Assembly (NCBI RefSeq): GCF_021590045.1
Contig: NZ_CP062221.1
Coordinates: 124,001-188,000, forward strand
Origin: Cellulomonas palmilytica
Lineage (GTDB): Bacteria > Actinomycetota > Actinomycetes > Actinomycetales > Cellulomonadaceae
DNA: 64,000 nt
Direction of reading: 5' to 3'
Every line of letters starts with the position of its first letter. The stretch's first letter is position 1. The position numbers and the translations under genes are program-made. The notes under the pieces are model-generated. The model was not told the DNA's origin. It worked only from the letters and a program-made list of their open reading frames with translations, and searched no databases. Below are positions 25,221-33,518 of this stretch, in pieces.

Positions 25221-27166
25221 GACCACGCACCCGCCGCGAGCGCGTCGGCCTCGTCGGCGTCGACCGCCCGGTCGAGCACCACGGCGGCCATCCGCACGAC
25301 GAGCTCGTCGCCGTGCGCGACGTGCAGCGGCGCGTCCCACGCGAGCGCCGGTCCGGCGCCCACGTACTCGGCGACGCGCGCGAACCAGGGGCGCACGGCG
25401 TCGGGGTCCTGCACGAGCAGCAGCGTGGTGGCGGCGGTGTCGCGGCGCTGCACGAACGCGAGCCACGGCGAGTCGCTACCGTGCACGGACGCCTCGCCGA
25501 CGAGCCCGCGGCCGAGCGCGAGCGTCGAGTGCGCGCCCGGCAGCCGCCAGAACAGCCCGCCGTAGCCGGCGTTCGCCCGCCCGTTGGTGCCGGGGCTCTC
25601 GATCCGCAGGTCGCGCTCGGTCGCGCGCAGCACCGACGTCCAGCGCAGCGTCCAGCCGCCCGCCGCGGGCGCCGCCGCGAGCGTGCGCGTCTCGCGCAGC
25701 AGCACGTCGCCGTGCTCGTCGTACCAGGTCACCTCGTCGACCGCGGACCGCCCGTCGGACGCGACGCGCGCGCCCTGCCCCGCCTGCCGGCCGTGGTTCG
25801 GCAGCAGCGTCGGGCCCTCGTCGCGCACGTAGGTGCGCCCGCCCCAGTAGGACGTCCCGTTGACGACCGGCACCGCCATGGACACGCCGTAGTGGTGCCG
25901 GTGGTCGACGGGGCTCGTCTCGGTGAGGTCGACGCCCGCCGCGGACCGCACGGGGTGCAGGTACGGGCGCGGCGCGTGGACCTGCGGTACGCGCTCGCCG
26001 CTCTCGTACCGCGCGAGGGGCAGGTCGCCGTCCGCACCGGAGGTGCGGGCGTCGAGCCGCAGGACGTCGCCGTCGGTCCGCCAGCGCACGTCGGTCACCT
26101 CCGGTGCCGTGCGGGCGGGTGCCCGGTCGGGTGCCGACGAGCGCACGGCCGGCGGCACGGGACCCGTGCTCGCACGGACCGCGAGGTGCGGGCGGATGGG
26201 CTCGTCGGGCAGCGGGGAGACGCCCGAGCCGAGGCCGACGAGCGCGCCCAGGCGGGCCCACGCGGCGCGGCCGAGGTCGACCTGCGGGACGGTCGCGGTG
26301 GTGAGCGACGGGACCGAGAACCGCGCGAGCTCGATGTCGTCGAACCCGGTGACGGACACGTCCCCGGGCACCGCGACGCCCAGCTCGTTGAGGCGCGCGA
26401 GGAGGCCGAACGCGACGAGGTCGTTGTAGGCCACGACGGCGGTCGCACGCGACGCGAGCACGTCGCCCGCGGCGGCGTAGCCGCTCTCGACCGACGACCC
26501 CGCGGCCCGTTCGGACAGCCGCACCTCGGCGCGGCGCGCCGCGGCCGTCCGCAGCGCCGCGAGGCGGGCCGCGTGCGACGCGCTCTGCGGCGGGCCCGCG
26601 AGGTACAGCAGGTGCCGGTGCCCGAGGCCGACGAGGTGCTCGACGATGTCCTCGATCCCGGCCGCGTAGTCGATCGCGAGGGTCGGGGTCGCGCCGTCGG
26701 GCTCCCGGTTGATCACGACGACCGGCCCGACCTCGGGCAGCAGCGCGCGCAGCTCCGCCTCGGGCATGCGCGGCGAGACGAGCACGAGCGCGTCGCAGCG
26801 CAGCCGGGCGTCGAGCGCGACCTGGCGCTCGTCGGACGCGGTCTCGGACGTGTCGGCGACGAGCACGCGGTACCCGTCCTCGCCCGCGGCGGCGGACACC
26901 CCGCGCAGCACCTGCTGGAACATGGGGTTCGCGAGGTCCGGCACGACGACCGCGACGGTGTTGGTGCGCCCGAGCGACAGGCTCCGTGCAACCGTGCTCG
27001 GGCGGTAGTGCAGACGCTCGGCGACCTCGCGGACGCGCTGCGCGAGCTCCTCGTCGACCGTGACCCGGCCGTTCATGACGCGCGAGACGGTCGCGCGCGA
27101 GACACCCGCGGCTCGCGCCACCTCGGCGATCGTGGGCGCCGGTCTGGCCCACGCGTTCTGCGTCAC
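25217..27166 (-). CDS. LacI regulator fused to a DUF6807 (PmoA-like) domain
   Basis: 649 residues. Residues 1-350 form a complete LacI regulator: HTH TIAEVARAAGVSRATVSRVM, then AVVVPDLANPMFQQVLRG and a full sugar-binding core. Residues about 380-649 form a separate DUF6807 domain, recognised by RPYLHPVRSAAGVDLTETSP, DHRHHYGVSMAV and YGGLFWRLPGAHS. DUF6807 is thought to be a beta-rich domain; its function is not established. GTG at 27166 with AGGAGG upstream. The sugar-binding core already has an effector pocket, so the extra domain is a second sensor or an enzyme. It diverges from a sugar ABC importer across a shared operator region. Confidence 0.85.
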   Translation of the reverse strand: MTQNAWARPAPTIAEVARAAGVSRATVSRVMNGRVTVDEELAQRVREVAERLHYRPSTVARSLSLGRTNTVAVVVPDLANPMFQQVLRGVSAAAGEDGYRVLVADTSETASDERQVALDARLRCDALVLVSPRMPEAELRALLPEVGPVVVINREPDGATPTLAIDYAAGIEDIVEHLVGLGHRHLLYLAGPPQSASHAARLAALRTAAARRAEVRLSERAAGSSVESGYAAAGDVLASRATAVVAYNDLVAFGLLARLNELGVAVPGDVSVTGFDDIELARFSVPSLTTATVPQVDLGRAAWARLGALVGLGSGVSPLPDEPIRPHLAVRASTGPVPPAVRSSAPDRAPARTAPEVTDVRWRTDGDVLRLDARTSGADGDLPLARYESGERVPQVHAPRPYLHPVRSAAGVDLTETSPVDHRHHYGVSMAVPVVNGTSYWGGRTYVRDEGPTLLPNHGRQAGQGARVASDGRSAVDEVTWYDEHGDVLLRETRTLAAAPAAGGWTLRWTSVLRATERDLRIESPGTNGRANAGYGGLFWRLPGAHSTLALGRGLVGEASVHGSDSPWLAFVQRRDTAATTLLLVQDPDAVRPWFARVAEYVGAGPALAWDAPLHVAHGDELVVRMAAVVLDRAVDADEADALAAGAWS

Positions 27167-27266
27167 TGCAGCCTCCTGGGGCGTCTGTGCTCGGGGGTCG
27201 ATCGGTGCCGGGCGACCTCGCGACGACGTCGTGCGGGTGCGGTCCGGTACGACCGGTTCGTGCCAG

Positions 27267-27295
27267 ACCATACCCGACGGGAAACCGGTTCCCAA
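27267..27295 (-). promoter_or_regulatory. Promoter of the LacI-DUF6807 operon
   Basis: On the minus strand TTGGGA (27290-27295), a 17-base spacer and TATGGT (27267-27272). The first CCGGTT operator occupies the spacer and the -35 box, as expected for autorepression. Confidence 0.5.
27279..27293. promoter_or_regulatory. Operator 1, CCGGTT type
   Basis: GGGAAACCGGTTCCC, a nearly perfect 15-base palindrome. It overlaps the -35 regions of both divergent promoters. Its CCGG centre differs from the CGCG-type operators of the uronate island, indicating a different LacI protein, presumably the adjacent fusion. A weaker copy (GACCGGTTCG) lies at 27250-27259. Confidence 0.7.
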
Positions 27296-27317
27296 CACCC
27301 TGGCACGGTGCTACGGT
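27289..27317 (+). promoter_or_regulatory. Promoter of the sugar ABC importer
   Basis: TTCCCA (27289-27294), 17-base spacer and TACGGT (27312-27317), a fair actinobacterial -35/-10 pair. Operator 1 overlaps the -35 box and operator 2 the start site. Confidence 0.45.
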
Positions 27318-27326
27318 GCACGCCAA

Positions 27327-27339
27327 GCAACCGGTTTCC
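27327..27339. promoter_or_regulatory. Operator 2, CCGGTT type
   Basis: GCAACCGGTTTCC, the inverse of GGAAACCGGTTGC and thus 11 bases identical to operator 1. It lies about 10 bases after the predicted -10 box of the importer promoter. Confidence 0.65.
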
Positions 27340-27374
27340 TCCCGATATGCGCCAGTCACGAAGAGGTGATGACG

Positions 27375-28352
27375 ATGTCCGTGGTGTCCGAGCTGCGACG
27401 CGCCGCCGGGGCGCGCCGCGGTGGCCCACCGCCGACGCCCGGCACGTCAGCCGGCGACGAACCGCCCGCCCGTCGGCGCCGCCGCGGGGACGGACGCGCG
27501 GCCGCGCTCTTCCTCGCACCCTGGTTCCTCGGGCTCGTCCTCATCACGCTCGGGCCCATGGCGGCCTCCGCCTACCTGTCGTTCACCGACTACGACCTGC
27601 TCCAGCCCCCGGAGTGGATCGGCCTGGACAACTACACGCGGATGCTCGACGACCCCCGGCTGCACAAGTCGCTCGTCGTCACGTTCACGTACGTGCTCAC
27701 CGCGGTGCCGCTGCAGCTCGTCGTCGCCCTCGGGCTCGCGATGCTGCTCGACCGCGGGATGCGCGGCCTCGCGTTCTACCGGTCCGTGTTCTACCTGCCG
27801 TCGCTGCTCGGCGGCTCCGTCGCCGTGGCGATCCTCTGGCGCGAGGTGTTCGGCGTCGACGGGCTCGTCAACGCGTTCCTCGCCCTGTTCGGCGTCGAGG
27901 GGCAGGGCTGGGTGTCGTCCCCCGACACCGCGCTCGGCACGCTCGTGATCCTGCACGTGTGGACGTTCGGCGCGCCCATGATCATCTTCCTCGCCGGGCT
28001 GCGGCAGATCCCCGAGATGTACTACGAGGCCGCGTCGATCGACGGCGCCGGCAGGGTGCGCCAGTTCTTCTCCATCACGGTGCCGCTGCTCACGCCGATC
28101 ATCTTCTTCAACCTCGTCCTGCAGGTCATCGGCGCGTTCCAGAGCTTCACGCAGGCGTTCGTCGTCTCCGGCGGCACGGGCGGTCCCGCGGACTCGACCC
28201 TCTTCTACACGCTCTACCTCTACCAGAAGGGCTTCGCGTCCCTCGACATGGGGTACGCGTCCGCCATGGCGTGGCTGCTGCTGCTGATCGTCGGCGCCAT
28301 GACCGCCCTCAACTTCCTCGCCTCCAAGTACTGGGTGTTCTACGGTGACTGA
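27375..28352 (+). CDS. Sugar ABC transporter permease, MalF type (CUT1)
   Basis: 325 residues with six predicted spans; the first is AALFLAPWFLGLVLITLGPMA, shown here in part. The ATPase-contact EAA loop is EMYYEAASIDGAGRVRQFF, followed by TVPLLTPIIFFN. I prefer ATG 27375 because AGAGGTG lies six bases before it; an in-frame ATG at 27369 is possible. The second permease overlaps by eight bases and the binding protein follows. No ATPase gene is nearby; CUT1 systems of actinobacteria usually share one MsiK-type ATPase encoded elsewhere. Confidence 0.92.
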   Translation: MSVVSELRRAAGARRGGPPPTPGTSAGDEPPARRRRRGDGRAAALFLAPWFLGLVLITLGPMAASAYLSFTDYDLLQPPEWIGLDNYTRMLDDPRLHKSLVVTFTYVLTAVPLQLVVALGLAMLLDRGMRGLAFYRSVFYLPSLLGGSVAVAILWREVFGVDGLVNAFLALFGVEGQGWVSSPDTALGTLVILHVWTFGAPMIIFLAGLRQIPEMYYEAASIDGAGRVRQFFSITVPLLTPIIFFNLVLQVIGAFQSFTQAFVVSGGTGGPADSTLFYTLYLYQKGFASLDMGYASAMAWLLLLIVGAMTALNFLASKYWVFYGD

Positions 28353-29283
28353 CCTCGACATGCGACCCGACCCCGCCGCCGGCGTCCACGCGTCGCGCCC
28401 CGACTCCCGCACCTCGTCGGCCCCGGCCCCGCGCCCCCGGCGGCACCCCCGCTGGCGCGGCGCGGTGCGCTCGACGGCCAAGCACGCGGGGCTGATCGCC
28501 CTCGCGCTCGTCATGCTCTACCCGCTGATCTGGCTGCTCGCGAGCTCGCTCAAGCCGAACGACCTGATCTTCCGCGACCTGTCGGTCATCCCGACCGACG
28601 TCGACCTGTCGAACTACACCGACGGGTGGAACGCGCTGACCTATCCGTTCGGCCGGTACCTGCTGAACTCCGCGGTGATCGTGCTCGGCTCGCTGCTCGG
28701 CAACCTCGTCGCGTGCTCGATGGCCGCCTACGCGTTCGCGCGGCTCGAGTTCCGGGGCCGGCGCCTGTGGTTCGCGATCATGCTCATGTCGATCATGCTG
28801 CCGATCCACGTGATCATCGTCCCGCAGTACGTGATGTTCTCCCGGCTCGAGTGGATCAACACGTTCCTGCCGCTGATCGTCCCGAAGCTGCTCGCGACCG
28901 ACGCGTTCTTCATCTTCCTCATGGTCCAGTTCTTCCGCGGCATCCCGCGCGAGCTGGACGAGGCCGCTCGCCTCGACGGCTGCGGGCACCTGCGGATCTA
29001 CGCGCGGATCATGCTGCCGCTGTCGATGCCGGCGCTCGCGACGACCGCGATCTTCACGTTCATCTGGACCTGGAACGACTTCTTCAGCCAGCTGATCTTC
29101 CTCACCAAGCCCTCGATGTACACCGCGCCCGTCGCGCTGCGCACGTTCCTCGACTCCAGCGGGCAGAGCTCGTGGGGGCCGATGTTCGCGATGTCGATCG
29201 TGACGCTCGTGCCGGTGTTCCTCGCGTTCCTGTTCGGCCAGAAGTACCTGGTCAAGGGCATCGCCACGACCGGGATCAAGTAG
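28345..29283 (+). CDS. Sugar ABC transporter permease, MalG type (CUT1)
   Basis: 312 residues. After a Pro/Arg-rich cytoplasmic N-terminus, the spans begin at GLIALALVMLYPLIWLLASS. The EAA loop reads ELDEAARLDGCGHLRIYARI and LPLSMPALATTAIFTF follows. The C-terminus YLVKGIATTGIK is the usual MalG-type end (GLTxGAVKG-like). GTG start at 28345 lies inside the end of the first permease. It pairs with that protein to form the membrane channel for a sugar or oligosaccharide, likely the substrate of the leftward Gfo/Idh-SDR operon. Confidence 0.92.
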   Translation: MTDLDMRPDPAAGVHASRPDSRTSSAPAPRPRRHPRWRGAVRSTAKHAGLIALALVMLYPLIWLLASSLKPNDLIFRDLSVIPTDVDLSNYTDGWNALTYPFGRYLLNSAVIVLGSLLGNLVACSMAAYAFARLEFRGRRLWFAIMLMSIMLPIHVIIVPQYVMFSRLEWINTFLPLIVPKLLATDAFFIFLMVQFFRGIPRELDEAARLDGCGHLRIYARIMLPLSMPALATTAIFTFIWTWNDFFSQLIFLTKPSMYTAPVALRTFLDSSGQSSWGPMFAMSIVTLVPVFLAFLFGQKYLVKGIATTGIK

Positions 29284-29400
29284 CACTCCGAACTCGCGCC
29301 GGGGCCGGCGGCACCCGCACTGCCACCGCCCTCGGCGCGGCACCACCCGAGCCTCGCTCGGGGTGACCAGCACGACGGCGTCTCGTCACGAAGGAGAACC

Positions 29401-30720
29401 ATGCGACACCCACGCCCGACCCTTCTCAAGGTGGCCGCGTTCGCTGCCGCAGGCGCGCTCGCGCTGACCGCCTGCGGGAGCGACGACAGTCCCGGCGGCT
29501 CCGCGCAGACCGGCGGCGGCCCCACCGACGAGGAGGTCACGATCCGCTTCTCGTGGTGGGGCTCCGACACCCGCCACGAGCTGACCCAGCAGGTCATCGA
29601 CGCGTTCGAGGCCGAGCACCCGAACATCCACGTCGAACCCGACTACACCGACTGGGACTCGTACTTCGACAAGCTCAGCACGTCCGTCGCGGGCGGCGAC
29701 GCACCGGACGTCATCACGCAGGAGGAGCGCTTCCTCACCGACTACGCGTCGCGCGGCGTCCTCGCCGACCTCGGCTCGCTCGGCCTGGACACCTCGAAGA
29801 TCGACGAGTCGATCCTCAGCTCCGGCACGATCGACGGGAAGCTCTACGGCGTCGCGACCGGCGTCAACGCGTACGTCGTCGTCGCGGACCCCACCGCGTT
29901 CGAGAAGGCGGGCGTGGAGCTGCCCGACGACGAGACGTGGACGTGGCAGGACTACGTGGACCTCGCCAACGAGATCACCGAGAAGTCCGACGGCGCCGTG
30001 GTCGGCGCGCAGGACTACGGGTTCAACGAGCCCGGCTTCTCGATCTTCGCGCGTCAGCGCGGGCAGTCGCTGTACGCGCCGGACGGCACGCTCGGGTACG
30101 ACGACGCGACGCTCGCGCAGTGGTGGCAGTACTCGCTCGACCTGCAGGCCGCCGGCGGCACCCCGAGCGCGGCCCAGAGCGTCGAGATCGACTCGGGCGG
30201 CCCCGAGCAGTCCGTCGTCGCGACCGGCAAGGGCGCGATGGCGTGGTTCTGGACCAACCAGCTCACCGCCATCACGAGCGCCGCGGGCCACCCGCTCGAG
30301 CTGCTGCGCGTGCCCGGCGAGACCGAGGCCGAGCGCACCGGGATGTACTTCAAGCCCGCGATGTTCTACTCGGTCTCGGCGAAGTCGCAGCACCCGGAGG
30401 AGGCCGCTCTCTTCGTCGACTTCCTGGTGAACTCGCAGGCCGCCGGCGAGCTGCTCCTGTCGGACCGCGGGCTGCCCGCGAACACCGACGTGCGTGCCGC
30501 CGTCGAGCCGCTGTTCAACGAGACGGACAAGCAGGCCGCCGCGTTCCTCGCGGACATCGCCGACGACGTCGTCGACGGCCCGCCCGTCCCGCCGAACGGC
30601 GCCGGTGAGGTCGCCGCGATCACCAAGCGCATCAACCAGGAGGTGCTGTTCGGGCGCCTCACGCCGCAGAAGGCCGCCGAGCAGTTCACGAACGAGGTGA
30701 GCACCGCCATCGGGCAGTGA
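29401..30720 (+). CDS. Sugar-binding lipoprotein of the CUT1 importer
   Basis: 439-residue extracellular solute-binding protein family 1. Signal peptide with lipobox ALALTACGSD; the Cys at residue 22 would be lipidated. The mature protein starts VTIRFSWWGSDTRHELTQQV and contains NIHVEPDYTDWDSYFDKL and GGDAPDVITQEERFLTDYA, characteristic of sugar-binding proteins. ATG start at 29401 with AAGGAGAACC. A 117-base gap separates it from the second permease, and a strong terminator follows. The ligand may be a uronide, given kdgK and kdgA next door, but this is inference. Confidence 0.92.
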   Translation: MRHPRPTLLKVAAFAAAGALALTACGSDDSPGGSAQTGGGPTDEEVTIRFSWWGSDTRHELTQQVIDAFEAEHPNIHVEPDYTDWDSYFDKLSTSVAGGDAPDVITQEERFLTDYASRGVLADLGSLGLDTSKIDESILSSGTIDGKLYGVATGVNAYVVVADPTAFEKAGVELPDDETWTWQDYVDLANEITEKSDGAVVGAQDYGFNEPGFSIFARQRGQSLYAPDGTLGYDDATLAQWWQYSLDLQAAGGTPSAAQSVEIDSGGPEQSVVATGKGAMAWFWTNQLTAITSAAGHPLELLRVPGETEAERTGMYFKPAMFYSVSAKSQHPEEAALFVDFLVNSQAAGELLLSDRGLPANTDVRAAVEPLFNETDKQAAAFLADIADDVVDGPPVPPNGAGEVAAITKRINQEVLFGRLTPQKAAEQFTNEVSTAIGQ

Positions 30721-30741
30721 TCCCGGCACCGCCCCGGAGGG

Positions 30742-30772
30742 AAGGGGCCCCGCCTGACCGGCGGGGCCCCTT
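30742..30772. terminator. Terminator hairpin after the binding protein
   Basis: Perfect 13-base stem (AAGGGGCCCCGCC and its complement) around the loop TGACC. It lies between the convergent binding-protein and kdgK genes and can act in both directions. Confidence 0.85.
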
Positions 30773-30799
30773 CGTCGTGCGTGTCCGCCGCGGTCGGGG

Positions 30800-31909
30800 T
30801 CAGCGGTCGACGCGGGCCGAGCCGCCGCCCGCGAGCTTGAGCACCTCGGCCTTGGTGACCATCGTCGTGTCACCCGGGGTGGTCATGGCGAGCGCACCGT
30901 GCGCCGCGCCGTACTCCACCGCGGTCGCCAGCGGCAGGCCTTCGAGCAGCCCGTACACCAGGCCCGACGCGAACGAGTCGCCGCCGCCCACGCGGTCGAG
31001 GATCTCCAGGCGCTCCCGGTGCGTGGCCTGCACGAGGCCCTCGGCGCGGGACCACGCGAGCGCACCCCAGTCGTTCACGGTCGCCGACCGCACCGTGCGC
31101 AGCGTCGTCGCGATGACCTGGAAGCTCGGGTAGGCGCGCGCGACGCGGTCGATCATCGCGGCGAACGCGTCGACCTCGAGGTGCGACAGGGACTCGTCGA
31201 CGCCCTCGACCTCGAACCCGAGGGCCGCGGTGAAGTCCTCCTCGTTGCCGATCATGACGTCGACGTACGGCGCGACCGCGCGGTTGACCTCCTGCGCGCG
31301 GGCCTGCCCGCCGATCGCCTTCCACAGCGAGGGCCGGTAGTTGAGGTCGTACGAGACCACCGTGCCGTGGCGACGCGCCGCCTGGACGGCGGCGAGCACG
31401 GTGTCCGCGGAGGTCTCGGAGAGCGCGGCGTAGATGCCGCCCGTGTGCAGCCACCGGACGCCGAGCTCCCCGAACAGGTGGTCCCAGTCGACGTCGTCGG
31501 CCCGCAGCTGCGACGCGGCGGTGTGCCCGCGGTCGCTCACGCCGACCGCGCCGCGCACGCCGAACCCGCGCTCGGTGAAGTTGAGGCCGTTGCGGACCGT
31601 GCGGCCGACGCCGTCGTACGGCACCCACCGGACGAACGCGGTGTCGACCCCGCCCGTCAGGACCAGGTCCTCGACCAGGCGGCCGACCTCGTTGTCGGCG
31701 AGCGCCGTGACGACCGCGGCGCGCTGGTCGAACGCGCGGCGCAGCCCGCGCGCGACGTTGTACTCCCCGCCGCCCTCCCACACGCGGAACTGGCGGGCGG
31801 TGCGCACGCGACCCTCGCCGGGGTCGAGCCGCAGCATCACCTCCCCGAGCGCGACGACGTCGTAGCGCACGGTGTCGGCGGGGCGCAGGGTCAGGCGGGT
31901 GTGCGTCAC
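30800..31909 (-). CDS. kdgK: 2-keto-3-deoxygluconate kinase
   Basis: 369-residue PfkB-family sugar kinase. Early signature VVALGEVMLRLDPGEGRV and GGGEYNVARGL; the catalytic Asp lies in DRVGGGDSFASGLVYGLL. YDLNYRPSLWKAI fits the KDG kinase group. It phosphorylates KDG to KDPG, the step between the UxaA product and KdgA. GTG start at 31909 with AGGACCG upstream. It is followed upstream (in transcription order) by kdgA, with a 16-base tandem repeat in the 89-base gap. 2-ketogluconate or fructose kinases share the fold, but the neighbour makes KDG the best call. Confidence 0.87.
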   Translation of the reverse strand: MTHTRLTLRPADTVRYDVVALGEVMLRLDPGEGRVRTARQFRVWEGGGEYNVARGLRRAFDQRAAVVTALADNEVGRLVEDLVLTGGVDTAFVRWVPYDGVGRTVRNGLNFTERGFGVRGAVGVSDRGHTAASQLRADDVDWDHLFGELGVRWLHTGGIYAALSETSADTVLAAVQAARRHGTVVSYDLNYRPSLWKAIGGQARAQEVNRAVAPYVDVMIGNEEDFTAALGFEVEGVDESLSHLEVDAFAAMIDRVARAYPSFQVIATTLRTVRSATVNDWGALAWSRAEGLVQATHRERLEILDRVGGGDSFASGLVYGLLEGLPLATAVEYGAAHGALAMTTPGDTTMVTKAEVLKLAGGGSARVDR

Positions 31910-31931
31910 TGTCGGTCCTTCTGCGGGTCGG

Positions 31932-31995
31932 CGGGGTCAGGTGCGGGCGGGGTCAGGTGCGGGCGGGGTCAGGTGCGGGCGGGGTCGGTGCCGGC
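31932..31995. repeat. 16-base tandem repeat between kdgA and kdgK
   Basis: Three perfect copies of CGGGGTCAGGTGCGGG at 31932, 31948 and 31964, plus a degenerate fourth. It lies in the transcribed gap downstream of the kdgA stop. Confidence 0.9.
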
Positions 31996-31998
31996 AGG

Positions 31999-32643
31999 TC
32001 AGGCGCGGGCGAGCGGGCGCAGCGCGTCGGCCGCCGCGACGGCGTCCGCGACGAGCGTGCGCAGCGCGTCGTGCGCGTGGGCGGCGACGAGGTCGCGCGG
32101 CACCATCCAGGACCCGCCGACGGCGGCGACGCACTCCAGGGCGAGGTAGTCGTGCAGGTTCGTCGGGCCGATCCCGCCCGTGGGGACGAAGCGCACGTCG
32201 CGGAACGGGGCGGCGAGCGCGGCGATCGCGGGTGCGCCTCCGCTGGTCCCCGCGGGGAAGAACTTCACGGTGGTGACGCCCAGCTCGAGGGCGGCCTGCA
32301 CCTCGGTGGCCGTCACGGCGCCGGGCAGCGCGAGCACGCCGTGCTCGGCGCACCGCTCGACGACGGCGCGGCTCGTGCCGGGCGAGACGACGTACCGCGC
32401 GCCGGCCGCGACGGCGGCGTCGACCTGGCCGGGCGTCAGCACGGTCCCGGCGCCGACGAGCACGTCGCCCCGGTCGGCGAGCGCGCGGATCGCGCCGGGT
32501 GCGGCGGCGGTGCGGAACGTGACCTCGGCGACGGGCAGCCCGCCCGCGACGAGCGCGTCGCCGAGTGCGAAGGCGTCGGCGGCGTCGTCGATCACGACGA
32601 CGGGGACGAGGCGGTGTCGGGCGAGCTCGGCGAGGACGTCCAT
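31999..32643 (-). CDS. kdgA: KDPG aldolase
   Basis: 214-residue 2-keto-3-deoxy-6-phosphogluconate/4-hydroxy-2-oxoglutarate aldolase (Eda). It splits KDPG to pyruvate and glyceraldehyde 3-phosphate. The base glutamate is in VAEVTFRTAAA and the Schiff-base lysine in TTVKFFPAG; phosphate-binding GGIGPTN follows, with VAAVGGSWM at the C-terminus. ATG at 32643 with GGAG upstream. It is the last enzymatic step of the uronate route in this window. A large palindrome just upstream (32653-32690) probably controls it together with kdgK. Confidence 0.93.
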   Translation of the reverse strand: MDVLAELARHRLVPVVVIDDAADAFALGDALVAGGLPVAEVTFRTAAAPGAIRALADRGDVLVGAGTVLTPGQVDAAVAAGARYVVSPGTSRAVVERCAEHGVLALPGAVTATEVQAALELGVTTVKFFPAGTSGGAPAIAALAAPFRDVRFVPTGGIGPTNLHDYLALECVAAVGGSWMVPRDLVAAHAHDALRTLVADAVAAADALRPLARA

Positions 32644-32652
32644 AAGGGCTCC

Positions 32653-32690
32653 GTTGCGCTAGGCGAAACATCGGTATCGCTACGCGCAAC
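32653..32690. promoter_or_regulatory. Operator-like palindrome upstream of kdgA
   Basis: A 38-base imperfect palindrome: GTTGCGC outer arms (32653-32659 and 32684-32690), with TAGGCGA and TCGCTA inside. It lies immediately before the kdgA start and 75 bases after the stop of an IclR gene. It is probably the site of that IclR protein, by analogy with KdgR, an IclR-type repressor of KDG genes. Confidence 0.55.
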
Positions 32691-32765
32691 ATCCTGCCAT
32701 CTCGCGGGCGCGACGTCACCAGGCCGCGTGCGACCCGGCGAACGCTCCGACGAGGACGCCCGACG

Positions 32766-33518
32766 TCAGGCGGGCAGGTGCAGCCCGGCCGGCAGGAGCG
32801 GGGGCAGCACCGCGCGCATGCGCTCGTGCACCTCGACCACACGCTCGTCGTCCAGCCGCTCGACCGGCGCCGTGACGCTCACCGCCGCGACGGGCACCCC
32901 ACCGCGCAGCACCGGCACCGCGACGCACCCGATGCCCGGCTCGTTCTCCTGGTTCTCGACCGCACGGCCCGTCGCCCGCGCGCTCTCGAGCGCGTGCCAC
33001 ACCCGCGCCGCGTCCCCCGGCGCCGCGTACCCCGCGAGCGCCGCCCGGTCCGTGCCCCGGAACGCGAGCAGCGCCCGCCCCAGCGCGGTGCGCGCCGCGG
33101 GGATCGTGCGCCCCACCTGCGACCACACACGCACCGGACGGTCCGGCTCGACCTTGTCGAGGTACACGACCTCGGTGCCCACCAGCACGCCGAGGTGCAC
33201 GAGCTCCGCGACGTCCTTCGACAGCGCGACGAGCGCCGGGTGCAGCAGCACCGCGAGGTTGTCTCCCGCGAGGTACGACTCCCCCAGCGCGACCGCCGCA
33301 CCCCCGAGCGCGTACGCACCGCCGGGGTCCTGCGTCACGAAGTCCCGGTACCGCAGCGCCGCGAGCGTGCGGTGCACCGTCGTCTTGTGCACCCCCAGGC
33401 GCGCCGCGAGGTCCGCCAGGACGAGCCCGCGCGGACCGGCCTCCGCGAGCGTCGTCAGCACCTGCAACGCGCGGTCCACGCTCTCGATCGGCGAACCCTG
33501 CGACGCGACCTCCGCCAT
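32766..33518 (-). CDS. IclR-family transcriptional regulator (KdgR-like)
   Basis: 250 residues. Winged HTH SVDRALQVLTTLAEAGPRGL with DLAARLGVHKTTVHRTLAAL as recognition part, then the IclR effector domain (GRTIPAARTALGRALLAF, ENEPGIGCVAVPVL). I choose ATG 33518, which overlaps the stop of trmL (TGATG), rather than the open frame to 33551. It precedes kdgA and kdgK in the same direction, with a palindrome between, so it likely senses KDG or KDPG. That link is from position; the HTH and effector domain are read from sequence. Confidence 0.85.
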   Translation of the reverse strand: MAEVASQGSPIESVDRALQVLTTLAEAGPRGLVLADLAARLGVHKTTVHRTLAALRYRDFVTQDPGGAYALGGAAVALGESYLAGDNLAVLLHPALVALSKDVAELVHLGVLVGTEVVYLDKVEPDRPVRVWSQVGRTIPAARTALGRALLAFRGTDRAALAGYAAPGDAARVWHALESARATGRAVENQENEPGIGCVAVPVLRGGVPVAAVSVTAPVERLDDERVVEVHERMRAVLPPLLPAGLHLPA

